Below, one piece after another: positions 21,870 through 34,564 of a stretch of DNA of 64,000 bases. The stretch lies in NCBI GenBank assembly GCA_028583605.1, contig CM053326.1, positions 21,852,536 through 21,916,535 on the forward strand, written 5' to 3'. Every line of letters begins with the position of its first letter. Positions within the stretch are counted from its first letter, which is position 1. The notes beneath the pieces are model-generated. The model worked only from the letters and a program-made list of their open reading frames with translations, made no database searches and had not been told where the DNA came from. Source of the DNA: Dastarcus helophoroides. Taxonomy: Eukaryota; Arthropoda; Insecta; Coleoptera; Bothrideridae. The position numbers and the translations under genes are program-made.

Positions 21870-24050
21870 TTAAGTGAAAATACACATTACTTAGCCGGAC
21901 GGTGTTTGCTTATGAATTTTTCAGAATGCTTGTTGCCCCCTTGAGGGAAATCCCGCATATTCCCATAATTAGAAGAATTGTACAAAAATTATCTGTTTGC
22001 CAGCGATATACTCTCCCTACCTAGCTTTCTTTTATCGCAACAGAAAATGATTTAAAGGAACTTGGGCCAATTAAGTTTTGGTTAACAAAATTACATCCTT
22101 TTCGATAAACTCATCAAACCAACAATCTAATATAGTAATAACCAAGCTGTAAACGTAAAATAAGACGTCTACATTAGCTCGAGACCTCCGGGAACTCCAT
22201 CAGTGTCATTCAACTGCCAAAGTTGCCGCCTTGTGGGAATTAGGCTCAGATGCGGAACGGCAAGAGATGCTCCTACAAGGGCGTGATAAAATTCGAGTGG
22301 TCGACGCCGCCGTTCAGTTATAATAAATTACTGTATCGCGATGCTCGCATCTTAAGCATCTCCTGCTCGAAACTGTCTGCTAATTTTCCGAAGAGTCGTC
22401 GTACAACGACTATACTACGACCGTCAAAGAGAAACTGTTTATTGGGGGAGAAGAGCCCCATTAAGGGTGCCGAATGGTTTCAAACGACACTCTTTTAAAC
22501 GACATTGATGATGATTTGAAGAGTGTCACGATTCTCAACTCATTTTTATGACTTTTTTTGGAATGATTAGATTATCTTGAAAAACCAAACAGGATAATTC
22601 TGCTGACGCAAAATTAATTTGATAGATGCACAGATTTACTGATCAAGCAAGTAGAAAATAATAAAACCGCGTCCAGAAAGTTCAACATTTTCCATGTCTT
22701 GTTCTTTCTTCTTGATTTTTAAGGATGAAAAGGTGAGGAACTAAACAATTCCAAACTGATCGCCGATAATGGATCCGTCTTTTACCTGTTTGATTCAAGG
22801 GATCAGCGAGGACATTGGGGGAATCGCATCGAAAACCATCGACGCTACAGGATCGCGAAGGAACACCGATGCGGCCTTGCAGTTAATTTAAAAAGTGTTG
22901 AGACGCCGGAAAAACAAGGGAAAGAGAGCGATTTCGGACAGTAATCTAAATTGAGCCGGGTTAAATTGACTGGCGGGGTAAAAGTAGCGGCAGGTAATGA
23001 ATGTTTATCGGGGCGAATCACAGCGCACAAGCGTTGCTGCAAAAGAAGACCAGTCTACGGTTCCCGTGAATCGATAACGTCGGATCTTTCCGTTTCAAGA
23101 CGTAACTAACAATTTGGCCGTTGTTTATGTTTGGATCCTTCGCCGCTTCTCAAATTTCTCATAAGAACTTAATTAAGGGGTAGATCATCTCTTAAATTGC
23201 CCCCGATGAAGCGAATACGTTTTCAGAGAACAAAGAACATGAAAAGAGAACGACGGATTCCTCCATAAACAACAACAATACTTCGGTATTGAAGTTGTTT
23301 ATTTTATTATTATGAGGGACAGAACAAACCAAGTATTTAATATTTGTTTCAGTCAAAAAACATTTCGGTAAAAATAGTGCTTAATTCCTTTAAATACAGA
23401 TAACGATAAAAACGACAATGGTAAGAATTCGGAAGTCTCTACTTCCACCAAAACAACTCTAAGATCTACTAATAGTTTTAGTTAATATATTTAAAGCTAT
23501 TACTTCAAGTTAAAACTGTAGTTGCATATACAGTAAACTTCGTTTATTTTGAACTATTTTCACGCCAGTAAATATAATGTTGTAGGATCTACCCTGTGAC
23601 CTCAAAATCAATGAGCATTTAGTGATTGATTCGAGCTTATACTACATTTTTGTTAAAATATAATGAACGAAACTACGCACGCCATGATATTTAAATAGCT
23701 GCCATTTTAGTTTCCAGCGGTAAATTTTATTTTTATAAAATAACACATCCGAACAAACAATATTTGCGCCACATTAAATAACTCAATTGTGTATAAATGA
23801 TAATAATATAAATGCAATCCAAATTTATATTTTATGAATTATTTTCCTGGTAAATGTCCCGATTAGAAATAAATTTTCGTAATATAGCTGGAGGCGATAT
23901 GCATATCTCAATGGCAATTAATCCGTCCAACAAAATGTAAATCTAACTCGATATTTTCCCTCACTATTGAATGATTCGAATAGGACGCGATCAGGAAGAG
24001 AGTTTCAACTAGAAAGTAATTTTTTGCAAAATCTTCCTCAAAACTAGATG
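21870..24050. other. Non-genic stretch with GC-richer islands
   Basis: Islands lie at about 22180-22500 and 22780-23210. A 39-codon plus ORF with ATG near 22770 (MDPSFTCLIQGISED...) sits in the second one; it is unrecognised and preceded closely by an in-frame stop. A notable hairpin lies at 23267-23300. Confidence 0.45.
23267..23300. repeat. Hairpin with TTCG tetraloop
   Basis: AAACAAC (23267-23273) pairs with GTTGTTT (23294-23300) and CAATAC (23276-23281) pairs with GTATTG (23286-23291). An AA/AA internal loop separates the stems and the loop is TTCG closed by C-G, the exceptionally stable tetraloop type. No known RNA gene was recognised around it. Confidence 0.55.
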
Positions 24051-24054
24051 CTCC

Positions 24055-24330
24055 TTAAATGTATTTCTATGGTTCGGTGCTTTAATTTCTTCTCTTTATA
24101 TTTTCTCTTTAGTATCCGCACATCCGTCCGTCCGTCCGTCACGAAGTGCCTTCTCTAGACGATGCTCAATAAGCCAGTATGACAAAATCGAAATCTAAGA
24201 TCTCACAGTTATTGAAAAGGTTTGAATTTAAGCAAAATATAAAATTGTTGTTTACAATTGCTCTATTTGTGAAAATTTAGAGAGTAAAAAATATGGGGAT
24301 TCTGCGCCGGAAATGACGTCGTCGTGCTTA
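24055..24330 (+). repeat. Dispersed repeat copy 1 with (CCGT)4 tract
   Basis: The segment has a GGTTCGGTGCTTTAATTT start, then CCGTCCGTCCGTCCGTC at 24124-24140, GACGATGCTCAATAA at about 24160 and ATTCTGCGCCGGAAATGACG at 24300. The order matches the pieces at 25540-26040. It belongs to a family that also carries AGGGTTC(C/T)G(T) and tetranucleotide CCGT tracts, an arrangement I associate with common insect dispersed repeats; that link rests on memory. Confidence 0.55.
24124..24140. repeat. (CCGT)4 microsatellite
   Basis: Four exact CCGT units plus C. It is part of the dispersed repeat around it. Confidence 0.85.
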
Positions 24331-24804
24331 AAAAAAGGTTTTGATAAGTTGACTTGCTTTGGACCGATTTCTTTAATACAGTAGCATTTAAGTCCCGTTA
24401 TAATTAGTTAATTTTTATAGGTGAATAACGTTTTCGAAATTTTTACTATAGGTTTCACCAATCTTTTTGTTTCAGAGTATGTGCTCAGTGGAAGTCCTAG
24501 AAACTCTGGTTATCCTGCTAGATCTCCCATAGGTGCTAATGCGAATTCGACGCAACACAGGTAAGAAGAGTCTTCCCACAATATTTATCTCACTATTACT
24601 ATTCATTGTGTCATATTTTTATTAACATTGTCCCTAAATTATCTAATCCTAGAAATAGATACACCTGAAATGAAAATAAAATAACGAATTTGAAATTTTG
24701 AGCCCTCATAATAAAGAAAAATGGAGTTAATTTAAATTCCAGTCCATTACTTTAACACTATAAATAGAATGAAATAATAGGTAGTAAAAGATAACAATTA
24801 TTAC

Positions 24805-24990
24805 TATACTCTATTCACCCAACACATATAGTTAGGCCACTCCCATAAGCAAAGCATATTTGAATAAATTACTTCCATTGGTTTGTATTTGAAAATCTTA
24901 TAACACACACCAAAACAAGTTTGGTTGGTCGCATCATTAGTAACGTTGATTTATTTCTTCTTTCTATATCTGTTGGGTGAACAGGGTATA
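24805..24990. mobile_element. MITE copy 2 (186 bp)
   Basis: The left end TATACTCTATTCACCCAACA is answered by the right end TGTTGGGTGAACAGGGTATA, an inverted pair with 18 of 20 positions matched. The interior matches the copy at 16348-16576. It is better preserved at the ends than copy 1 and non-coding. Confidence 0.75.
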
Positions 24991-25430
24991 GAAAACGAAC
25001 GCAAAATGCTGCTGAATTGTTTCTACAATTTAATCCAAAATGTTTATAAATACAATTTTGTGATCATATACAAACAATTCAGTTGCAATTTTGGTTAGAT
25101 CAACGACGGAATTAAACCTTTCTGTCTTGTTGACTTTTGAAGATGTAGAATCATTTTGTATTAAAAAAATATTATATGTAATACTTCTTGCCTGAACTTA
25201 GAGACATTCATAGTAATAATTACACATAACTAGTTGCGTCTATCAAGAAGAGCTTACCTAAGTGATATTAATGATTATTTTATAACACCGATTCGACTCC
25301 TAAATTGCCTGCTTACGCGTGCGGATACCGCAAACATGCCGTAAATAAACACATACATTATAAAAGGGTAATACTGGCTGGTATGTGATAATGATTAATA
25401 ATTAGTGTGCCCGTCCCTTGATGAATATTC

Positions 25431-25660
25431 ATGATCAGAATCTCGATTCGAGACGCCATGAGGCGAGGACAAAGTGCAAGCTTACTTAGACGCCGTCACC
25501 GTGCCATGGCGGACTTTGAACACCGCCTTGAATTATTCAAGATGTGTGTAAAAGATGCTCAGACTCTGCCCAAAATTCCAGACGATGCTCAAATAAACCG
25601 AAATAACATAATAGAGAACTAAAAAGACGGAGCCTTGAAAAAATTTCAGTTTAAGCTAAA
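25431..25660 (+). repeat. Dispersed repeat copy 2, overlapping a 63-codon ORF
   Basis: The part from about 25540 (GATGCTCAGACTCTGCCCAAAATT, GACGATGCTCAAATAAACC, TTTCAGTTTAAGCTAAATG) recurs at 25775-25880. The frame 25431-25622 runs into this repeat and carries an Arg-rich start (RRGQSASLLRRRHRAM); since half of it is repeat sequence I do not call it a gene. Confidence 0.55.
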
Positions 25661-25774
25661 TGTTTTTTTGTTCACATGTTCGCTTATTGACAAAGTAAAT
25701 ACTTAAGGGATTCTCCTGTCGTTACTAAAGCATAGAAAATGTTGAACATTATCTTAAAGTATCCTGATGAAAGA

Positions 25775-26040
25775 TACTCATTTAGACTCTGCCCAAAAAT
25801 CCAGGCAAGAGGATTCTCAAATAAACCAATAAGACAAAATCTAAAGTCCAAAGTTGGTAAAAAAATTTCAATTTTAGCTAAATGTAAAATGTCAATTGAA
25901 GAAATTAAAAACATAGAGATTCTGCGCCAGAAGTGACGTCGTCGCGCTCTGAAAAGGGTCTTGATCCTTTTTAGGGTTCTGTGATTTAAAAGAAAGAAAC
26001 AGAACTTTTTTAATGTTACTCTCGTCTTAATAACCCTCCC
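25775..26040 (+). repeat. Dispersed repeat copy 3, ends with AGGGTTCTGT box
   Basis: Contains ACTCTGCCCAAAAATCCAG, CTCAAATAAACCAATAAGAC and TTCAATTTTAGCTAAATG, then ATTCTGCGCCAGAAGTGACG at 25919. TTTTAGGGTTCTGTGATTT follows at about 25968 and finally an A-rich box with CAGAAC. Copy 1 shares the ATTCTGCGCC and TGACGTCGTCG block almost exactly. Confidence 0.6.
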
Positions 26041-27369
26041 CAGTGAACGATTAGAAAAAAATAGGTTAAAACGAGAGTTTAATTTGGTGCAAAGAAGAAT
26101 CAAGTTTAAATTGATATATTGTGTTAGGCACGATTTGAAAGATCTAGTTCTAAGGATTCTAAAATACTTTTTTTATTACTCTTTATCCAGTGGCTCTAAA
26201 TTTGCATAGAAAAGGTGGATTTCTATTCTTACTTGTGAAATTATAGTGAAATTGAAAATAGAGCGGTGCAACCGCAGATCAAACCCTGGATCTTTCTTGC
26301 TTTTTGGACGAATACTCCACCATTTGAGCTACCGCAACTCACTTTACCGTACTATCTAACAACTAGTAGGACTGCAGAATTAACCGTAAATAAACAGGCC
26401 AAGTTCAGTAAGTTTTTCATCAGTTTAATTAGTTGGTTAATATGCAATTATTTTGTTTCTGAATAGATGTAAGAATCTGTGATTAAACTTTCGTTTTTTT
26501 ATTAGAGTTATTTTTCTAGTCCAAACTTCGGAGAATTTATAATTTTAGGGGCAATTTACGTGTTTGGCTTTTCTCGATATCTCGAACTTTCAGGCTTCCT
26601 TCTGCAGAAGGTTATAAAAATATAAATAAGCGAGGAATAAGTGCGAAGTGCCCTTCGCGCTTCTACTTTCCCAACTAAGCGTTATCTCCTCGGAAAAGTT
26701 CCAAGTTGGGATTTCTTTATTAAAAAACTTATATGAGTTTAATCCATATCACGGCGCTGGTCGATTGTCTTTATTATCCCGAGGGAGCGAGCTGTCGCAA
26801 AACGGCCCGAACCCCACTAAAACAATAGAAAGAGCCGCCTTCGAGTTGAAGGCGATGTGGCGATGGCGTGCTAGTTGTTCCTGGAATGCCGTAAATTCGC
26901 CAACCTCCGACCGGCTGACAAACGGAAAACGTCCCGGTTATTTCCCTTATCAATTTGATAGGCCTTCCCGGCCCCCTATCACCCCTTTTTGCCTTTATAT
27001 TCCCTTCTTATTTTCGAGGAATGGAATTGCATTTGGTCATGCCAAAGCGAGAAAAATCCAATTTGATTTCATTTAATATTTTTCCCTTTGAAATTTAAGT
27101 AATTTGGTTTGGATTATTGGATTTTTTAGACTTTTGGACGATAAAAGCTTGTCACTTTGGTCTAAAGTGGAGGGAAAATGACACATGAACCAATCGCAGG
27201 TCAACGTAAGCTTTTAAAAGCTCCTGATGAACTCTCACTGTTCTAGAAATGTCAAGGCTGATATTTTCGCTGGAAAAATACTAAATGGGACAAGACCTTT
27301 CACAATAATTAATATAAATGCAAAACTATTTTATTTATACAATAAGTTTTAAACAGAAATATTTATTTA
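26041..27369. other. Non-genic stretch with a GC-richer island
   Basis: The 26560-27060 island is open for 142 codons on the plus strand (from 26648), but without an ATG near its start and without recognisable domains. I treat it as unproven; a regulatory or conserved non-coding island is equally likely. The rest is AT-rich. Confidence 0.4.
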
Positions 27370-27835
27370 ACTATTTTTAGGGTTTCGTATTTTAAAAGTA
27401 TTAAAATCTTATTCTCATGCCCTTCCATTGGCCCATCCTTCCATCCGTACGTCCATCAGTCTATTATTAAGGTTTACTGGGACAAATATTTCAGGAGTTA
27501 GTCAGGATTAATAAATTACAGGCAACACAGTAATTACAGCACAGTAACCATCGGCGTCGGTATACAATACACCACAGCGCGCTAAGACGTTGGGGTGAAA
27601 CATTTTAGCGCGATCTCATAACTCGTGTTAGTCATTATAAATGCTTTTTGATTGATACATTTTTTGGTGTTAACAAAGTGTCTCTTTGAAACTAGTATAT
27701 AGACAATTTTTTTATTTTTTAATTATTACCCAACAAAATTTGAAAAAGATGTCAATATGCATAAATAAGAAATAGTTTAATTTTGGTCGACTGATTGCTC
27801 ACTGTAATATTGGTGCGGAACCCTAAATTTACGTG
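27370..27835. repeat. AGGGTTTCG element with opposed ends
   Basis: The left end has TTTTAGGGTTTCGTATTTTAA at 27377, then TCCATCCGTACGTCCATC at about 27441. The right end carries GCGGAACCCTAAATTT at about 27817, the inverse of AGGGTTCCG. This suggests a roughly 450-bp copy of the same family with inverted AGGGTTCCG ends, or two insertions in opposite orientation. Confidence 0.5.
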
Positions 27836-28849
27836 TCCAGTCTTTGCGGATTTTTTTTAACTATTCGTCTTCATTCTTCCTAAATCCATACCCCATTGAG
27901 AACAAAAGTAACGAAAATTAACTATGATATTAGGATGTGGAAATTGTTACTTCTTTTTAAGATCAGTGACCGCTCTAACCTACCATTATTAAATCCATGT
28001 AATCAATGCGACATTAGCTCATTAGTGTACCTAATTCGACAGCGACGAGAATCATCAATATTGATTACGGGAGCAAGCAGAAGCTTGTTCATAGTGTCGC
28101 TATATTAGGTTAGCTTGGGTATTTTTAATGAGGGCTCAACCTTTAACATCGAACTGAACTTATGTCCCTCGATGTTCAATACCTTTCAGCTAACAATATA
28201 AACCGACAGGTCAAGTCTCGTTTTAAAACCTCCTTCAACATCAACACAGATTTAAACTCTCACGTTCCATCTAAGCAATCTAACGAATCAAATTACCCTA
28301 CCTGTTACAGGTGTTGATTATTCAAGAAATCCTAATTTTTCCACGTCTCTATATGCGACAGTCCCGGGAAGCTTTGAGGAATAAGATGAGAGATAAAGAC
28401 CACCCTTGTTAACAACCCTTTAGACTGTCAAAGTACCCTCTAATTACCAGCCTGTAAACTAATGAAACACCACGGGTTTTTGCACCGTCGAAAAGTTGAT
28501 CACTGTGTCGTGTAATTTGCCTCTCTGTATAATCTAAGTATCTCGTTTCAAACAGATGTGATTTTGAATAATAAGCAGCCGGCAAATTAGACGCTATTCT
28601 GGTTGTCAATTACATCTAGTAGTAACTAAATACGGCACCTTTGATAATGCTGTTACTCGAATTAAGTCTCAATAGAAGTCAGTTTTTAACTTAGCACCCT
28701 TTTATTTAGAAGCTTATTTGATGTCACTTTGTCTTAAAATGATCGCTTTATTAAAGTAGTCAATCTAATTGGAACACGGGATTAGTGTTGCCACTTTATT
28801 TGATCTGATATCTTTACTTCTTTTATCAACATTCTGTTGTTTTGGGAAT

Positions 28850-29625
28850 GGTGGAATATGTTTGTCCTGACTAGAAAAACAATAATTAGAACTTGCAAAA
28901 TGTCCAAGTTTCTTACGGTTTGATTATTTCCTGTGTTTGTTGTCTCGGGTTACTGGAATATGTCTGACCTGAATAAAAAGTAGATTTAAATTAACTTTTG
29001 GCTCATGCAAACTTTCTCTTTGGACTTAAAGTGTTCAATATTTTTTTTGTATAATGATTTTCTTCTTTTATCGGCAATCTATTTTTTGAGAATTCTGGAA
29101 TATGGTTATTCCGACTATAAAGATAACAATCTATTAGCCGCTGAAAGTTATTGCAAAATATCTAAGGTTGCTTCGAAGTACTCTAGTATGTTCAACCTTA
29201 GTACGAAGTAAAAATAGCAATCACTTAACTTTTCATTTCTTTAATCTTTTTCTTTATAAACTTTTCCTTTGGGGGACGTTATAAAAATTATAAAAATCGT
29301 AGAATCTTAGATGGTATTAACATTATGTTTAGAAATTCTGGAATATCTTGGTTCTGACTAAAAAGACAAAAGCCGAGCTGCTGAGAGTTATTGCAAGATG
29401 TCTAAGGGGCTTACTATTTAATTATTTGCTGTGTTTATTGACTGGGTCTATTGAAATACGTATCACCTAATTAAAAAGTAGCAATCAATTTATTGCTGGC
29501 TCACAAAAATTTTGCTTTCAAATGAAAGGTCTTAAGTGTGTTATTTTTTCTTGCATAAAAAATCTTTTGCTCCAAAATGCTGGAATATGCATGCAAGCCA
29601 TTTAGAAACTGAATATGAACATAGC
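28850..29625. repeat. Degenerate tandem array, period about 486 bp
   Basis: The block (G)GAATTCTGGAATATG ... CTGACTA-AAAAGAC ... GTTATTGCAAAAT(A/G)TCTAAG ... ATTATTT(C/G)CTGTGTTT recurs. GGAATATG-type words lie at about 28853, 28956, 29096, 29340, 29450 and 29582, and matching ones are 482-494 bp apart. Less than two full units remain, strongly diverged. No coding. Confidence 0.5.
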
Positions 29626-32600
29626 CATAAAGCAAATCTTCTTCTGATTTTTTTGTAGTAATTGTAATAGGATCATACTATTAGATTTTCTTTAGGTTTA
29701 TTTTGCCCAGAAATCCTTGAGTTGCAAACAACTTGCATTTAAGGCTAAACTGTTGAAACAATCTGTTTGGAGAGCTTTGGGTTCTTTTTTAAATTCCTTC
29801 GAGAATTTGATTGCAACTAAAATGACAATACCGGCCCACTAAAATTCTACGTCACAGGAACAAAAGGGCAATGAAACCCCATTTTCCTCAATTAGTATTA
29901 ATCGAGTTTCCTAGACTGGCCAGCGTATCATTAACAGGCGGACAAAGTAGTTTTGTTGTTATATATTTAACGACTATCAGTGATTGATCTGGACAGCTTC
30001 TACGTTTGGTTGTTATACCTTTGAAATGGGACCCAGTCACGCGACTTTTTTTCCGGTTTCCATCTAACGCGGTCAAGTATGCGCCGCTGTAAGAGTTTTT
30101 TCCGCCGTTAAGTGCACTAAATTACAGATATCTCGACGATTAAAATTATCATTATTTACGATTTCAATGCGACGGCGTACTTTTTATTCTACGACTTCTA
30201 AGGACGAAAGAACTGAAAAATTAATTTTGCAGTTCCTGATGGAATTACGCCGGTTTTACATTTTACGATAACTTGAAGCTAAAAGTTAAAAATAAAAGCT
30301 GTTGCTGGAGAGAATCTCGAGCTGGCGAAAGGAAATATTTTATGTTGTCTAAAGTGCTGATAGACTTATTGAGTGTTTACAGGATTTTTAGGATCGTGTC
30401 ATTAGTATGTGTCTGCCAAGACAAGATTAGAATTTTATATTGCAGTTGGGGTGAAAGGTTGCTTCTTTAAGACACATTTCTCGTTATTGATGAATGGTGT
30501 TTAACGTTGATAACTCATGCGGCTAAAATGATTAAGAAGCAAACTCACTTGGACCAATATACAGAGTAATAAATTTAAAAAATTGCCTAAATAAGTCCTC
30601 AAGACTATTGCAACTTTTGTCTATATAAAATTATATTTCTCTTGATCCAACAGGTCCTTGATTAAGATTAAAGTATCATTGTTTTACTGCTACTTGGAGT
30701 ATCTAAGTTGATTAAATTTAGAAGTTATCAGCGCACATAAAACACGGGAAACTGTTCTGTTTATTGAATTTTACCAAACATTTACTTTCATGCAATTACG
30801 TTAATAAAAGCAGCGTAAGAGGGGCTCACAATGAAATCGTGAATCAGCCAGATGAGTTGTTTGAAGTTTAATATAATATCAGAGTGTAAAGTTTGCTAAA
30901 AGGCACCGTCGTCGAGCTTTTAGGGGTGTACGGCCCCCATTCGATTGATTGATTCCCTTCCAAACACCGCGAGTGTTACCTGAGAAAGAGGGGCGGCGGT
31001 TTTCCGAAGCTATACATTATGTCTAATTGCTTTAATGACTTTGATCCTGTTTTCTTTAAAACTTCGCACTCCCCATATTCCATTTGCACGAAATCAATCG
31101 GATAGCTTGCGGTATCCGTTTCGTTATTGCCCTCACTAAATGTGCATCCTGTCCCTGAAAGGATTCTTAAAAATTACTTGTTAACAATGCTCTCGTCTAA
31201 TCGATACGTCTGAGAAAACTTTCCGAAGCAAATTGGAGTTTTCTGAATCTATTTCTGACTTCAGGCGCCATTTTTACCAACTGTCCTTAAATAAACTTCT
31301 ACTATGATTAGACGAAAGTTTTCCTGCTATGGAACATTTCGCAAATTGGCTTATTTTGTGTGGTATACAGGTTTGGAAAAGTTAGTCTAAAACACAAGGA
31401 GGTGAAAGTAGAGTCAAAATTAGTAAAAAAAGTTTACAAACATAGGTACTACTGAGCAAAGCCCTCTAAAGGAAGTAATATCATGTAACCATTTTTTTAA
31501 TAATCTTCTTTGCATTTTTTGATGCCGTTACGCTTACAGTTCAAACTTCTAAATGTAACATTTACAAGCTAACTGAATGTTATTTTCCTAATCTGTATAT
31601 TAAAGTATATTTATGCATTTATAAACAGCATAAGCTACATACATGGAAAATCATGATTCTGAACATTTTACAGTTATGTTAATTAAATGCTTTGTAATGA
31701 GTAATAAGTTGAAAATATTTACGGAACCATAGGCCGGTTTTGGCTTTGCTTGACCTTATCAGTGTGATACGGTTGCTGTGAAAACTTCCAACTTATAGTC
31801 ATTAGTCATGCACATAATCTTAACGGACATAAATTACAACGAGAAATGTGTAACTGACTTTCTCCTGTATCGTAGGAAAAACAATTTTGATACATGCCAA
31901 TTGAAGAAACTATTGGCTAGAATTACAGTGAGATGTACGATGTAACCAAGATTACAAAGATAACTGAAGTGAGGTAACTTTCAACCTTTATTATGGGTTT
32001 CATAGCATACAATTACTTAAAATAAACGACGTGTACAAAACATCAACTCAACGGCAGCAACACAAGAGCAAATCAGAGTTTTTTCTAATAACTTAAAAAA
32101 GTTACAGCACTCACATTGATTGGTATGAAGATGAAATTGGTTAAAAATGTTATTAAGGTGATATATTTAATTCTGTAATTTATGAAGCCAGAAATTATAA
32201 ACTGAATTATTAAAAATCCTTTTCGATATCCACCGTGAGGTAAAAAGGATTTTCCTTGAATATAAGCCAGCAGATGACAACGAAGTTCAAATGAATCGTA
32301 GAATCCGTTATGCTTGATTCACGAACACGATGGAATTCATTAAACTTGGATAAATCTGGAACGAGTTTTCCTTCCACTGATTTATTATTAACCTTGTTTG
32401 TGTGTAAGCTGGACGTAAAGCAAATGCAATGAGACTCGTTTCCTTCGTGAATAAGTCGCTCATCCCGTCATTGCAAAACTTCACCGTTTGTGGAAATCAA
32501 ACTAATTCGAACGCCACGCGAGCAGATAACATTCAAACTTCTGACCGTTTTGATTAATGCCCTTCATGCACAACACAATACGTTGTTTTATGATCGACTT

Positions 32601-34564
32601 TTTAAACTGACTAATACCTAAGATTTCTATCGTTGTAATTAATTTAGAATAGTGTCTTTTGTCACGAAGTGTTGCCTTATTTATGGGGCTTTTAGGCGTA
32701 TTATTCCCCGAATACATTGAAGTGAAATGACCGGATGCGTGGCCGTATTTTAAAATTATTCCTTATAATTTCAAGTGTTTTATATCCTTGGAAATGTTTT
32801 TAGTTTTCTATGTTATTAAGTGGGCAGTTGCGTTGTAATCGGGTTCATTTCGTGGCTACCATTTGAAGGGGTCTTGGAGATTGGTTGATACTAAAGTTTT
32901 TATGATAGTCATCCCCCTCCTTATTGCTTACTTTGCACAGTCCGACGATGTGTGAAATTATATGGAGGGAAATAAGCAGAAAAAAGAACCGCAAATTTTA
33001 AACAAAACAATTTGATGTTAGAAAAGTTGGGAGTTGATGTGAACATTACTTAATACGTAAGAAAGTAATATTTAAAGCTGTGTTGTCCATATCTAATTTT
33101 TTAGATCTTTTCATACAAAAATTTTGAATGATCACACTTTTTCACTTTATTCTTTTACTCATCCAGAAAAAGTTTTCCACCATCATAACTCTAGATGTGG
33201 ATTTCACAATCTCAAGAGTGTAATGGCTAAGAACTGACCCTAAATGTTAAAAAAAAGACAGACATTAGTTTGATTAGACATATTCACATATTACTGAACA
33301 CATGCATTTTAGAGTTATAGACGATATTATTTATAATGAATGACTTTAAAATAAAAGTTCAGGTCTTTGGTTGCTGCCTAGCGCAAAAATGACGCTAGGT
33401 ATTAAGTTATCCACATATCTAGCAATTTTTTAACTTTAAAAAAAATGGGAAGCTTCATCTGCGCAGGTACTATTGTGGTGTTTAACAACTAATAATAAGG
33501 TTTTAAATAAAAATGCGGAATACCATTCACTCATCACGAAATCTCCAAAACTATTAAACCTACAAACTTGAAGTTTGGCAAGCGGATACTTCGTACAACG
33601 CAGCAACGAAATATAATGGTCGATAAATAGAAATTTGTCTAAAGGTCTTTGGGCATCTACTGTAGCATAGAAGGTTAATCCCTGATATACAACGTGAACC
33701 AAAAACGAATTGTATCTAAAACAGTCTCGAATTTGGGTTGTCGGGTTAGAATCAACATTAAAAAGAAAAAAGAAAGTTTACTTGAACATTAATAAAACAG
33801 TAAAATATCTGGGCATCCTACAATGGCTTCAATATTTATATATATATATAAAAAAAAGGTATTATAGAACGAGTAACTAACCAACTGATATCTTTGGAAG
33901 TAATTCCAATAAAAAAGCTATTGTCGCTTCTCATATTTTCATATTATTCAACACCGAATTTTGACTCATAATCAAATTCACACAGTAAAGTGCTTAAGTG
34001 TTATTAAATTACTTCAGAAAACGGAAGCAGGAAAAAGTAATTTTCCTATTTGGGTTATGTATCAAATACTCGGGGTATTGACTTTTTTCAGTGATGCAAA
34101 AAGAGTGAAATGAAGGAAGCAACATCTCGGTGATGAACGTAGTCAATTACCGACAATGTTTCCGACTAAATAGTCCCATAAATTTATAAAATTCGATTGA
34201 GATCTCTATCGAATAAATGACACACGGTCGGACTGCAGTGCCACAAATCTCCAGGTAACTGCAACGGGATGGGGAGGAAGCCCCATCGCCTAGGCAACCT
34301 GCCGCTTCTCACCGCCTCTATTAATACACACTACAGAGCGACAGACAGACTCGAATCCAAACTGAATTAGGGAGAGAGGTCATCGCGTGATCTGATTTGA
34401 ATTTCACACCAGAGACTGATGTTTACCCATGGTATCAATCACGTTCATTCGATCAGCGACTCCTATCGCAGTGCAGCTTTGGCCGCGTTAAGCGTGCCGA
34501 CGTGTTAAAGCGCCTACGTAGAAGATTTAAATGGAGGAAGCTGGATCTGATGATGTTTATTTAT
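29626..34564. other. Non-genic stretch
   Basis: GC-richer parts lie at about 30900-31150 and 34200-34530. A (TA)n microsatellite lies near 33837-33852. At about 33540-33600 the phrase AAACTATTAAACCTACAAAC followed by TTGAAGTTTGGCA resembles a phrase common in insect dispersed repeats. No gene or motif-bearing ORF was recognised. Confidence 0.5.
33837..33852. repeat. (TA)n microsatellite
   Basis: An uninterrupted TATATA run of about 16 bp, followed by an A-run. It has no other signal. Confidence 0.7.

Noticed and set aside
26648..27076. 142-codon plus-strand frame
   Set aside because: No ATG near its start and no domain or splice signal; kept only as a GC-richer island.
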